Origin: Enchytraeus crypticus
Taxonomy: Eukaryota > Annelida > Clitellata > Enchytraeida > Enchytraeidae
Reading direction: 5' to 3'
DNA: 64,000 nt
NCBI GenBank assembly: GCA_905160935.1
Contig: CAJHZI010000705.1
Coordinates: 1,692,501 to 1,756,500, forward strand
The first letter of the stretch is position 1. Every line of letters begins with the position of its first letter. The position numbers and the translations under genes are program-made. Of the stretch, positions 52,143 through 64,000 are shown piece after piece. The notes beneath the pieces were generated by a model. It did no database searches, was not told where the DNA came from, and was given only the letters and a program-made list of their open reading frames with translations.

Positions 52143-53439
52143 AACGTTGTGAACGTTATTTTATTAAACCCCTCTCCATTCCTCGCTACCTATCGCTCCC
52201 CCTCTTCATCTTAATCTATCTACGACTATCTTTTTCTCTCTATCTCTCTCACTATCACTATCTCACTATCACTATCTCACTATCACACACTCTCTATCTT
52301 CGATAGTTTTCTAAAATAATTGCAGTTTCATTCATAGATGAAAAAAACTATTTTATATCTGTTAAAAAAACGAGTTTTTTAGGTTTTTACTTCTTATAAC
52401 ATAAAAAACGTAAAAAATGTAAACCGTAGGCCTAAACGTCAAACGTAAAAATTAAGATAAACACTGTGATCTCACCTCTAATTATTTCAACGGTGAGCCA
52501 AAACAGGAAATTGTAAGAACATTTTATTGTTACTAATCAATTTAATTAATAATACTAATTTTATTTTTACACTGTTAGTAACAATTTATTGTTACTGACA
52601 GTGTGGCTGCATGTGACCTGAAAGTATTTGTTTATATTTGTATGGAGTCTATGGGCATACTTTAGAAATTTAAAACTTTAGATCAAGTCTAGTTGTAATA
52701 AAATTGTTTAGAGTTATAGAATGAAAGCATGGTAATATATATGCAAGACTACTTGTACGCTACTAACGTTTTTTACGATTTATATTTTTTTTGGAAAAAA
52801 CGCGTTTTTTAACGTTTTTTATTTTTGGTAAGAACGTTTTTTTCATCTATGGTTTCATTTAACATAGATCTATTCCTATACAAAGACAGTATATATCACC
52901 TACCCGCTCTCTCTCTCTCTCGCTCTCTCTTTCAGATAAAATTGATTAGGCCTATAATGAAAAGATCAACTGTGTTGACATCCATCACTTTAAAATACCA
53001 CATATTCAACAGCTGAAAACGTTGCAGCCTTGGGTTATGATTGAAGGTACACAAATCGAGTATACTCGATTAAATATTAACTATTAAATATTACTCGTTA
53101 GTAATATTTAATCAAATGACCAAGCTGTCCCTTTTAGGTTCAACAAAATATTTAGTGAGATGATTTTATACATTTTAATGCTCATATAGTAATTCGTTGC
53201 CAATTATGCAGGGGTCAATGAATCTGGTAAAATTACAACATGGTGATAATCACTGCCTATCATCATAGTGTTTAGAAATAGAGTTTTGGATGTAGAGAAT
53301 TAATTGACAGACTTTAATAATTAGGTGTTGTTTTACTCTTTGCAAAGGGCGCACCGTCGAACAAGAATATGATATCACACAAGTTAAGTCACTATGTCAC
53401 AGATTCTGATATACCATAACATAACGGCACATGGAGTCG

Positions 53440-53690
53440 AGAAGCACAGATGCATATTTAAGGCCCATTTCCTCTTCATCTCCATGGTTTTTAGTAATCG
53501 CAGCCGGCGCCGATTTAAGAATAACCTTCCATCACCCTGGGATTTTTCCTTCCAAGCTGTCAACACTCGGTCTTCTTAGGTGGTCACCCACAGAGTACTA
53601 ACCGAGGCTGATGTAGCTTAACTTCAATTAGTAACGCGCAACTAAACTAAGTGCGCTAAATCCCGCCGTAGTGTGAAAATGAATTTATGC
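53440..53690 (-). repeat. SINE-like repeat with 5S rRNA-like segment, family F
   Basis: On the minus strand GGTTAGTACTCTGTGGGTGA resembles the 3' part of metazoan 5S rRNA (GTTAGTACTTGGATGGGTGA), and an A-box-like tract precedes it. The body shares several words with 61830-61990. Confidence 0.55.
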
Positions 53691-54589
53691 TAATTGAGCT
53701 ACAAAGCACTGAAAGCAGCTGCTTAGTTAATTGCACTTTATTACACGTAAACTTTCATTTGTTATGCATTGCTTCGAACACAAAACTGACAACATGTATT
53801 TAGTTTTTCAAAATCTCTCTCTCTCTCTCGCTCGCTCGCTCTTAGTGCACTAACTATTGACAGCTGCATGGCGTAGAATTCCTCCACATATTTCTGTCCT
53901 CTGCCTTATTCTTTATATAAACGTATGAAGTAGTTATTAAATCATCCAACATTCCAAATCTCGGTCTTCCGCTAAACTTCTATCCTTCCATTCTTCCCTC
54001 AAATAACTCTTTTAGCAAATCATCCCCTTACTGTATGCGACAGGACAGGTACTTTTCGTTACCCATCCAGTTCGTATGTCTATTCCTTGTGATATCTCTC
54101 AGTTGTCTATTATTATTCATGTTTAGCATTTCTTAAATAAGTTGATCAGATAATTTGGTCTTCATCATTGTTTACCATAGGTACATTCGAATGTTTCCAG
54201 TTTTTTAATATCCTCCTATCGTAACGTTCATGTTTCAATACCGTACAGTAGAGTGGTCCACAATAAAGTCCTAACAATTTCTGTTCCTCATTTTATAGTT
54301 TATTATTCTATAAATTAGTCTAAGTTATGATTACTTAGTCTGCCTTGTAAGTATTGATGTTGTACAGAGGTCGGGCATATATCTGTTTGATAATATTGAT
54401 GCGTATCTGTCGTGAATGACTATTGTAGTAGTCTCTTCTCTTGTATGACTTCTCGTGCTAGCTGTTGTAAACAATGCTTTGTTGTCATGGGTCTGGAAAT
54501 TTAACGTCCCGCGGAAGATGTATGGCTTAATTTAGCAGCAGAGCGTTAGCCCTCAGTATTAATGATGTATATGTATTTGTGTATGGCTT

Positions 54590-54995
54590 GGACGTGTATC
54601 AAGTGGGGTAGCTCGGTGTTCTGTCCGAGGAGCGAAGCTTGAGCCTTCTTTCTATACTGTGATTTGTGAAGTGTGATCAGTGAAGTGTTAAGTGTTGCGA
54701 TCAGTGAAGTGTTAAGTGTTGTATGGCTTTGCCGTGTACCAAGTGAGGTAGCTCGGTGTTCTCTCGGAGAAGCGAAGCTTGAGCCTTCTTTCCATACTGT
54801 GATTTGTGAATTGTGAAGTGGAGTGTTAAGTGTTGTGATCAGTGAACTGTTAAGTGTTTGTATGGCTTTGCGTGTACCAAGTGAGGTAGCCCGGTGTTCC
54901 CTCGGAGAAGCGAAGCTTGAGCCTTCTTTCTATACTGTGATTTGTGAATTGTGATCAGTGAAGTGTTAAGTGTTGTGATCATTGAAGTGTTAATT
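54590..54995. repeat. Three ~125-bp tandem units
   Basis: Units contain GTGTACCAAGTGAGGTAGC, GGAGAAGCGAAGCTTGAGCC and TATACTGTGATTTGTGAA, then GTGAAGTGTTAAGTGTTG repeats. Confidence 0.9.
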
Positions 54996-55384
54996 ACTTT
55001 CTTGAATATATATTTATTGGGATATTTATTAAATTAATTATATTTTATTTATGAATAATTTGTTCAGAATTATGTTATTTAATAATGAATTATTGCGTTG
55101 TTATTGTTTGTAGTATAAATAGTAAATAAGTATTGTATATCTAATTAAATAAACTAAATTGCTTAATCAATATTTATTATCCGTAGGTTCTACGTTTCAG
55201 GCTGCTTGTATAGAATCCTGGTGTGCTGTTCGACATCTCAAAGAGTGCTGAAGAATAGATGATATCCTGTGATGTCCAGGTCGTTGTGAACTACGATTTG
55301 ACTGCATTGGAACTTTTTAAAATATCTGTATTGAGCTTGCGTCTACCAAAGTGACAAACTGGGCGATGATATTCTGACTTCTCT

Positions 55385-55680
55385 GTGTTAGAGATCTCCA
55401 CTGGGTGCTTGTATATGTTAGAGATCTTCACTGGGTGCTTGTATGTGTTAGAGATCTTCACTGGGTGCTTGAATGTGTTAGAGATCATCACTGGGTGCTT
55501 GTATGTGTTAGATATCTTCACTGGGTGCTTGAATGTGTTAGAGATCATCACTGGTGCTTGTATGTGTTAGAGATCTTCACTTGGTGCTTGTATGTGTTAG
55601 AGATCGTCACTGGGTGCCTGTACGTATTAGAGATCATTATCAAGTGCTTGTACGACTGTTGCAGATCATCATCGGGTGCT
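55385..55680. repeat. 30-bp minisatellite
   Basis: About ten units of GTGTTAGAGATCTTCACTGG plus GTGCTTGTAT, the last ones diverged. Both strands are open because the unit is a multiple of 3; no coding context is seen. Confidence 0.92.
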
Positions 55681-56089
55681 TGTGAGTCAGAAGTCGTCAT
55701 ATCAGTGGTCGTGGTCTGGACGTCTCTACATGCACTGAACGTTCCGTCATCTTTCATTTTTTGAATTTATTTGGTTTATTTATCTTTATGGCGTAGGTTT
55801 AACTCAGAGTATTTGTTTCAGAGGTCATCTACATGTACCTTAGCGACGATCAATGGATACAGGCCTGACTTTCAGTATACAGCAGAGGTCATCTACCCTA
55901 GAGAAGATCAATGGACATAAGCCAGTCTGGCAGTATACAACAGAGATCATCTACTCTAGAGCCGATCAGTGGACACAGTCTGTCAGTATACAACAGAGGT
56001 CTGGGTGGTAGCTCTCATTCCTATATGATGCAGGTTAGTTATGCGGATGAAGTTATCGGCAAAGATATTCAAGGTTTACTTCAGACTTT

Positions 56090-57470
56090 AGATTAGATTG
56101 CATAAGGCTTCTTAAGCTTGTTTGACGTAATTTCTTTCTTGGTCAATTGCCAAAGCTTAGATTAAGGGCACTTTCGTATTTTTCAAAAATAGACTGGATT
56201 AGGTTTTGTTACGCTTTTTGGTATGCTTTACTTAGCTTAAGCTATGTGTAGTCAAGATTAGATTAGTTTAGTTCAAGCTAGGTTAAGTTACATTAGTGTA
56301 ATTTAAGCTGGATTTAGATAAACTACATTAGTTTAGTTTAGTTAGTCCAGGTTTATTTAGATTAGTTAGTTAGTTTAATCTTAGTTTATATAGATGATTT
56401 AATTTTTGTTTAAGAAATGTTTATTTAGATTAGCTTAGTTTAGTTTAAGCCAGGTTTATTTAGAACAACTCCATTTAGTTTTAGCTGGCCATACTTAGAT
56501 TAGCTTAGTTTTATAGATTAACTTAGTTTAATTTAAGCTAGGTTTAGTTATCTCAGAGGTCGATATGAGTAAGGTTGACCCATGAGTTGCGTTGATCCAA
56601 GGTTTGTTAACGGTTTGGTTGGGTCAAAGTTTTTGGCGCCTTGTATGAGTTGGTTTGGGTTAGATCTCGTAAACTTAAAAAATAAATTGAAATTCAAATA
56701 TAGAAAGTAATAAATGATATAATCTGTACAGTCAGTCTTAAAAATTCACATTTCAATTTGTGAAAATGTCAGCACTGATTATAAATGATTTGAAAAAGTT
56801 AATTGCTTTATGTTGTCCGCTTCAAATGTATCACAGGAGTGATGGATTTTTTGTTATACTTTGTAGAATTGTGCCCGTTTTGTTAAAAATTTGGCCAGAT
56901 TTGGCCATGGATTGGATTGTGTTGGGTTAATATGGCGGGGGGTAGTTGGGCTGGATCTAGTAAATGATGGGTTGAGTTGGACTGAGTTGCCAGAAATGGA
57001 ATATATCCATCTATGAGTTAGATTAACTTAATTTAGCATAAGCTAGGTTTAGAGAGATTAGTTTTTTAAGCTAGATCGAGATAGATTACCTTAGTTAAGT
57101 TAAAGCTACATTTAAATTAATTAACTTAGTTTTGCTTAATTATTAACTTAGTTAAGTTTACATTTAGTTAATCATAGGTTTAGTTAAATTAGATAGTCTA
57201 GTTTAAGCTAGCAAAAGTACATTAGCTTGTTTAGTTAAGATAGGTTTAGTTTTAAGTTTAGTTTAAGCTAGGGTTAGTTAAATTAGGCTAGTGTAGCATA
57301 AGCTAGGCTTAGTTATATATTAGCTAAGTTTAGTTTAAGCTAGACTTAGTAACACTAGTTTAGTTAAGCTTGGTTTAAATAGATTACTTTAGTTAAACTA
57401 TTAATTAATTTTATAGTATATTAGTTAAGTCCATAAACAAATTATTTCAATAGATCTAGTTCAGTTATAA
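56090..57470. repeat. Long degenerate TTAGTTTAAGCTAGGTTTAG region
   Basis: About 1.4 kb where words such as TTAGTTTAAGCTAGGTTTAG and GATTAGCTTAGTTTA return at irregular spacing, interrupted by unique DNA at about 56560-57010. Confidence 0.7.
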
Positions 57471-57819
57471 AATAGTTTTTGGAACAAATTCTCTCCAGCT
57501 AGAGCAGACGGTCAATGATTAGCCTCTCTCGATATGTTTCGTATCGATTCAAAGCTACGGTCGATTTTGCACCCTAAACTGATGGACACTTTCGGTTTAG
57601 CAAAGTTGTAGTTACGGTTAGTGGTATATAGTTTAGTTAGATAAAGTTCCAGTTTAGCTTCTGTTTTAGTATGATAAGAGATACACGGGTGACTAGTAGA
57701 CGATGTGGTTCGAATTCTTTACGATAAGTGGCCCATTGCTTCGTCGTAGCTACTCGAAGTCATACACCCGTACAGCAAAATTTAATAGATTCTGATACTA
57801 CCGAATTGTTTACAAGTGT

Positions 57820-57965
57820 AAAAAAACCTGGTAAAGCTAACGTTAACGTCAGTTTCCTCGTTCGAAAGCGTTGTCAGTGAAGGGCGATCCCAAGATTTGA
57901 ACACTGCTCATACTGATCGGCGGTTGAATATCTTACCGACATCATCATAACCTTCAGCCGGTGGC
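57820..57965 (-). mobile_element. tRNA-type SINE, family A
   Basis: Reverse copy: CTGGTAAAGCTAACGTTAAC, TTCGAAAGCGTTGTCAGTG and AGATTTGAAC; just past the stop of the unrecognised gene. Confidence 0.8.
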
Positions 57966-58003
57966 GAATGTAGCGTAAATAACACAACTACTACCTACAT
58001 CGA

Positions 58004-60698
58004 TTATGAATCAAAATCTATAAGATTCTTTTCCACAAAGACTCTGGCAAGTCCATTTTCAGAAGATTTCGTAAAATGAGATTCTTTATGTTGTAGAGCT
58101 TCATCGGCGACCCAAGTTGAGCTTCCACATGTTGATTTGGCTCTTGAACGTGTAGTGTTGATGTCATATTTCTGGCAAAGAGGCTTCAAAACTTCGCAAT
58201 TTTCTTCAGGATCATGGTCAGCGACACACTCGTCATCTTCTCTCGCATCTACTACTTCAGAGATGCTCTTTTTGTATCTCATTCGGTCTGCAACCTCACT
58301 CCTTTCCCCCTGCCACGCAGAATGGTTTCTTCGGAGTTCTCCATCACAGTAGTTCAAATGTATCCATTCCCTACAACTGCCCCCTCTCTTGGGTTCGCAA
58401 TGGTCTTCGATTTCAAGGAAAGATGAGAGATGGACCAAAGGGCAGGTGAGAGGATTAAACGAATTGTGACCATGCACCGGACAATCGTGTCGTATGAGTC
58501 CAGGTGCTGGAACATTGTCTGTAGGATATCGAGGGAAGACATGGTGATGTGTATTCTTCGACCAGTCTACCGGTAATTGATCGAAGGGCTGGACTTTGGG
58601 TCCAGAGACTTTGAGGTCAGTTGATCGAATCCCGATGAATTCGTTATGAGCGGCACTGTCTATCTCGTCGTGGTATGCTGATGATCTCCTGCAGAAGCAG
58701 CCAATGCACTGTATACAGTCAATTAGTTTTATCGTGCTAATTTATCCTTAAAACTACAATTAAAGTAGTATAGTGTTCTGCTAAGCGGCAGGCATATGGT
58801 GCAAATTCATACTCTCGAGTCTGCTTTCGCGCTCCTTATAGAGCAATCGTCGGCACTCCATAGATCAAAAAGTTGATTTCTTCACAAAAAGCCGTCCATA
58901 CCTTATGTAGCCTAGAGCTAGGAAAAAACTATGGCTTCTGAGGTGATTTCCCGTTATCTTCCATAGTTTATGTATTGTTGTCTTTTACAACACGTGCAGT
59001 TAACGGTTGATCTATACTTCAGTTTCCCAGACTCAATACGGAAATAGTGGCCTATATCAACAATTAACAACGATAAAAATGGCACACCCAAAATACATAA
59101 TCCTACTCATAGTCTACCTTTACGCCCAATATAGGCACACCAATTTCTTCAACCAAAAGTTGATCCAATCAAAAAAGCCAATCGAAATTGGCTTTTAGAA
59201 ATTTTTATTTCCGTTATCGAAAGAAAATAATGGTTCTAAGGTTGTTTCTTATTGTCTTCCTCAATTTTCTGATTAGTCACTTCTTACAACAGTGCAGTTT
59301 ACGATATGCCTATTTTGTAGTAGCCCGAACCCAACGCAGGGTAAATTTGCTATGTACAACACAGTGAATATTCTAAAAAAAGATTAATTAATTATTGATA
59401 CAGGTTGCTTATTGCAGTGTTATATTTTACACACATTACTATACCAGTCAGCAAATCACTTATCACTAGTGAATAGGTCAAATGATAGTGAATAAAAATG
59501 GCTATCTAGCTTTCTCATCTAACTTTTTCTCTTAAGTTACTTCGTGCTATATAATGTAGCGCTATACATTTCTATGATTTTCTGAACAATTTTGGGAAAT
59601 GGTCGAAACTACTACATTCGAATCTACTTCAGTGTCGAGAGACTACGATATTAATTAGCTGGTTGGAAGATTTGTTAGAGCTACTAAACTGTGTTATTCG
59701 ATTGCTCTAGTAAATTATCAATATTGAATCATATTTAAATTTAATCTCCTTTCTATACAAGGTAACGCTTGGACTTCACCATAATTTTGTTTTTTTGCAC
59801 ATCGTCATAAATTAATCCAACCAAAACATCGTCATCAAAATATCTTCCCTCGAATTTTCGTTTAACTAGGGATGGGATACTAATAGACCTTAAAGTTTTC
59901 AATTCTTGTTAAAAAATTTGTAAAAATTTCTGGAGCATAGGCGCTCACCAACTCAATGCCCTTTCTACGTTGATATGGATCTTGGTGCTTTGTAGCCTTT
60001 ATGATATATGCTGTCTACGGTTGGTATGTTCTTCCGCAACTCGGATACAACTCGTGTGTAACTCAACCAAAACGGCAAAATATAATTCAACCCAAAAGAA
60101 TAAGGAAATGCATGTATGTGCTGAAGAGAAAAGCGGTTGATAGATACCAATCGGAAAATTTAATTGCAGAGGAGACAACAGCTAATAACTTTCTTAACAA
60201 TCCTTATCAAAGAAAGCTTATTTGATAATGTTTATTAATTTGATAAGGCATATCAAACGAAACGTATCAAATAAGGTATATCAAAAAAGATTTAAATCAA
60301 GTAAGGATTATCAAACAGGACTCGTCAAATAAAGCTTATAAAACTAATTTAACGTCCGCTTCGTATTTAAAATAATACTTTTACAGTCAAGATGGAATTC
60401 GAACTTATGGAACCATACATATTAGTTAAGCGTGTTAATCATTCAACAATTCAACCGGTACTACCTCTATATTTTGCGAACATTAACTAAGATACCTCTT
60501 TGCGCGCCGCTGATCGAATGACGTCGCTATGACGGCGTTACTCAGCAGTGAAATATCCTCCCCCGGTAACTCGTCGATGGATTGAGTTTTCTTCAAGCTC
60601 ACGCCAGATTCCTGAGCCGAGGGATATCCGAATATGGTAGTAAAGTAGCGCCAACCCTTCATACTGTTCTCCTTCCACTGTAGAGGCTCGGGAAGATT
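58004..60698 (-). CDS. Unrecognised protein, last two coding exons (5' part not found)
   Basis: Two exons in transcript order, 60496-60698 and 58004-58688, join in phase (AG|G, Arg) at a GTATCT donor and a TTCTGCAG acceptor and give at least 294 residues ending at a stop. The first exon reads NLPEPLQWKENSMKGWRYF and later KKTQSIDELPGED. The second holds a His-rich stretch (NTHHHVFPRYP), a CPVHGH motif, several Cys, and an acidic region (VVDAREDDECVADHDPEEN), and ends VFVEKNLIDFDS. No signal peptide, membrane segment or family motif is visible. Codon-like composition and clean splicing against an AT-rich background support a real gene. An alternative acceptor 21 nt downstream (CTCTACAG) would start the first exon at TGG. 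Upstream exons may lie at 60700-64000 or beyond the window; I found none I trust. I do not know the function. Confidence 0.7.
59830..60060 (+). repeat. Interspersed repeat, family C
   Basis: Diverged copy (GGCGCTCACCAACTCAATGC, GGATACAACTCGTGT) in the intron of the unrecognised gene. Confidence 0.65.
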
Positions 60699-61146
60699 CT
60701 AGATGTTTCATATAACGGAACAGACTTAAATGTAATTGATATATTTATAGGTGTAAGGTATTGTGAGAAAATCTTGTAAAATTTAGTAAGACAGATTCTT
60801 CTTATAGATAGATAGATAATATTTCTATTTTTCAGCAAAGACACAAAATGCATATGCGACATGCGATGCCTCAACAGCATTTCCTACATCTATAGCCAGA
60901 AAAATTGGTCGTCAGTGAAGATACAGAGTATCGTATCTAGCTGACAACCACGATTATTATGATACTTGCAGTTCCTAATAAAGCTAGTAGTAGTATTAGT
61001 ATAATAATGCGCAGGGTGTAACCTTTTCCTAGGGGTCACCACAAGAACAATAAAAACAATTTATGACGTGGGAGGACAGCATACAAACTTATCACTGACT
61101 GGTATCAATAGGCTCAGTTCTGAATACCCGCTCCAGAGGAATTTGA

Positions 61147-61270
61147 TAAAAGCTGGTAAAGCTAAGGTTAACGTCAGTTTCCTCACTTGAAAGCGGTGTC
61201 AGTGACGGGCGAACCCAGGATTTGAACCTGGTACCTACTGATCCGCGGTCAAGTATCCTACTGCGGATAA
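61147..61270 (-). mobile_element. tRNA-type SINE, family A
   Basis: Reverse copy: AAAGCTGGTAAAGCTAAGG, CACTTGAAAGCGGTGTCAGT and GGATTTGAACCTGG. Confidence 0.8.
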
Positions 61271-61829
61271 GTTATTGTGACTTGCTTTTTGTTTCTTGGC
61301 TAGGAAATATTTACTGCAGTGCCACCCTGTATGACATTCAATTACAAACATTGACTATTACACACGTACAAAAGTCCTGTCAGTTAACTTGTTCACTTAG
61401 CGGTGTAGCCGCGAGAAAACCGTAGTGGTGTAGGTGAGGAAACTGACATTAACCTTAGCTTAGCTGAGTCACTTAGTATACGGCATTCCATGTAATGGGC
61501 ATCCTATAAATTATTTTTGAAGTAGGTCCTCTATCAAGACAATCAGCTAGGCCTGATTTATTACACTCATCGCACGGCACATCGGGTTTTAATTCTTCTA
61601 GCAATTGGAGACATGTTGTAGATATATAACTTCTATTTCACGTTAGAGAATGCCATAATTTGGCCTACTTTTATTTGAGGATGTGACAATCGTTCAACTC
61701 TCGCGCCTGTTGAAAATATAGCAGGAATTCAATTTCATGAAATTCGACTGAGTGTTAGGTTCTATCCTGCCTATAACATTCATGCCATATATCAGTTAAG
61801 CACGTCCCTAAGATATGTACTTTTAATCT

Positions 61830-61990
61830 ATGCTCTGGGGACCTAGGAGAATTTTCATTCAAAAGCTGCCAAATTCGGTCATCCAAGATGGTCACCTACA
61901 AAGTACTAACTGGGCTCGACGTAACTTAACCTCGCTCAGTTGACGCTCGGCTAAACCGACTGAGGTAAATCCCGCCCGGATTCACTGAAA
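61830..61990 (-). repeat. SINE-like repeat with 5S rRNA-like segment, family F
   Basis: Second copy: minus strand CAGTTAGTACTTTGTAGGTG, with GGCGGGATTTACCTCAG at its start. A partial third copy may lie near 62755-62800. Confidence 0.55.
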
Positions 61991-64000
61991 AATCATAAAT
62001 GCATAACTGTTATGCAGCCATGTCTAGAGATATATAGAAAAATCTTCGGGAGCACTGGGATGAAATGATAAGTTGTTTCGGTAAAATATCCCTGTGGACC
62101 TAGTTGTATGCTGATGGAATTGACAAATAGATCTGAAAGAATTTCAAAGATCTAGGCAAACTGCTATCGCTATTTAGCCACGGCTGTCGTTTGCGGTTAA
62201 GAGATAGATAGATAGATAGATAGAAAGAGAGAGAGAGAGAGAGAGAGAACGAGAGAGATTGAGAGAGAAAAAGAGAGAGGAATGGAAAGACAAAAAGAGA
62301 AGAGAGTGGCTTTATAATAGCACTGCGATGATGCGTCATACAGAACTTTTAGTGGACCCAAATGGAGGAGAGTTTGTACATTTTGTCTTTGGTCTGGTTT
62401 TCTGGAAATTAGTTTTGCATTTTTGAGGCCTTTTTTTTGCCTTTAAGCTCGTGTTTTGTTGCATAAAACTATTTGTTGACATTGACGATATGTTAGTGTT
62501 GTTCGTGCTGTTGTTTTGATTTAAGTTTAGAATTAAAATTCTTAAAACAAGTAATAGGCTATCTAGTGTTATAGTAGTAGAAATTATTTGGCACAGAAAA
62601 TAAAAATTAAAGCCTTGTTCTCGAAATCTGCGTGACATCTGGATCCGTTTTAATATCTAATATATAACTCACATTTCCAAAAAGCACTATCGTCAAACCT
62701 TAAACTCTTTAATCAATTCCTTCTCGTATAGTTTATTTTCGTTTATTCCTCCTACCTTTCCATGATTTTTAGTAATCATTGTCTTGGATTCAAACGTTGC
62801 ATTTAACTGGATGCTTGCCTATCAAGCATTCATTTACGTTTATTTTATTGTATTGCGAATATTGCTAGTCTATGTTGGCATATAGGCCTATATGTAGGTT
62901 CAAAGTACTTTCTAGGATATTTCTACTTTGTCGAAATGTATAAATATCCTAGATATTTCTACATTTCTATATTTCTTTATATATTAGTATGATACAGGTC
63001 TGAATCATACTTAAAGCTTGCATTTAATTTACTCCTCAGGCTATAAATTGAATTAATCGCAAATATCACTAGCCGACGTATATGTTTACTATTATAATTC
63101 AAACTCTAAGACAAATGCACTTACACCAAACCAAAATTAGAGAAACATAAAATTAAGATAAAAATAAAACAAAGCATCAGATAGTTCATATAAACATGAA
63201 CAACAGCCGTCAGGGAATGTGATATACATCTTTACTAGCTGACCACTGTCGAAAGACTGTATTAATTTACAGATATAGAAAAACAATTAAAACAACCGTC
63301 ATAAAGAAGCACAATTGTACTCTATCTAGCTTACTATCAGCAAAAATACGCTATAAATTACACCAAATAATACTAAAATGTTTGGATAAACCTTGAACGA
63401 AAAGAGGTCATTGTTGATATGAAAATATAGTATTATTAGTAAAACAGTGTACTGTAAATCATAGATTATCGACCAAGCATAAATTAAATTAAAACAAACA
63501 TCACAGAGTTAAAAGCAAATTTATAAATAATCAACCCCAATCATCATAACGATAGTTTTTATAGAGTTTAGAAAGCTCAGCTAATGATTATGCGTTACGG
63601 ATAACAGTTAGTATGTGATTCCACATAGTTTTGCAATTAAAAGCGTAAGCTTTGAAAAAAATCAGGTGTTGTTCTAGCACTTAAATAATTATTTATTTTT
63701 TATTTATTCATTTATTTAGAATTAGAAATCAGGCAGCAAGGCCCACACAAAGCACACAAGACACACAACACAGCACACCCATAAAATCATGTAAACACTC
63801 GTAAAATCAGATACTATAGTTCTAAAATGGAAAAATCACAACCTAAAACAATTAATTAGTGCACTTCCACACTTACTAACACACTGATTATACACACATT
63901 TTGAGTTATATATAATCGTATCAAAACTAGGAATGTTACATAACTGCAATAGGGTGGATAAACTATCCTGCCTTTTGAAACCAAAGAACCGTTTGGCACA

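Larger units (their letters stand above)
60699..64000. other. Right end of the window, no gene seen
   Basis: Contains SINE-like copies and a GATA/GA tract at about 62201-62290. It may hold upstream exons of the minus-strand gene, but no frame with matching phase and splice sites stood out. Confidence 0.5.

Noticed and set aside
55291..55764. Open frames on both strands over the 30-bp minisatellite
   Set aside because: Unit is a multiple of 3; no splice partners or protein similarity.
56090..57470. Interstitial telomere repeats
   Set aside because: TTAG words are common but no TTAGGG or TTAGG tandem run occurs.
59007..59198. 63-codon plus-strand frame between the two exons of the unrecognised gene
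   Set aside because: Short, AT-rich, no splice or homology support.
62336..62638. First exon of the minus-strand gene starting MSRRFREQ
   Set aside because: No GT donor follows in a suitable phase and the rest is low complexity.

Overview
The window is animal nuclear DNA. Genes are split by many GT-AG introns, AT-rich intergenic DNA is full of simple repeats, SINE-like elements, a truncated LINE and MITE-like DNA elements, and the three recognisable proteins are animal families: chitin synthase, hyccin (FAM126) and WAC. The chitin synthase has the long metazoan C-terminal membrane region, so the source is an invertebrate. A spiralian (mollusc, brachiopod or similar) is my best guess, but the window does not settle this. 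No prokaryotic operon, CRISPR array, rRNA gene or intact tRNA gene was seen.

Layout. (1) 248-7067, plus strand: the last five exons of a chitin synthase, with its 5' half left of the window. (2) 10212-24410, plus strand: a complete hyccin/FAM126 gene, 11 coding exons, 588 aa. (3) 24411-34670: about 10 kb of gene-free DNA between the two converging genes. (4) 34671-50451, minus strand: a complete WAC gene, 14 coding exons, 805 aa, with a WW domain near the N-terminus and a coiled coil at the C-terminus. (5) 50452-58003: WAC upstream region with a large GA/GATA array and several minisatellites. (6) 58004-60698, minus strand: the last two coding exons of a gene I do not recognise. (7) 60699-64000: no gene seen. 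Exon models were built by hand from homology, GT/AG sites and phase; every junction in the three named genes keeps frame. The genes are not a functional cluster: they act in chitin synthesis, plasma-membrane PI4P synthesis and chromatin/mTOR signalling.

The most striking structure is a class of tandem repeats whose repeat unit contains a real gene boundary. In hyccin the acceptors of exons 9 and 10, in WAC the acceptors of exons 4, 12 and 13 and the donor of exon 9, and in chitin synthase the acceptor of the 57-codon exon and the stop codon all sit at the edge of an array that repeats the boundary itself (2 to about 15 copies). A 46-bp exact copy of the WAC exon 1 donor boundary also lies 1.2 kb upstream. 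Most array copies, if spliced to, would meet a stop quickly; two acceptor copies at WAC exon 13 stay in frame. I know of no name for this pattern. It could be a source of alternative splicing or of new introns, or a by-product of slippage in a repeat-rich genome.
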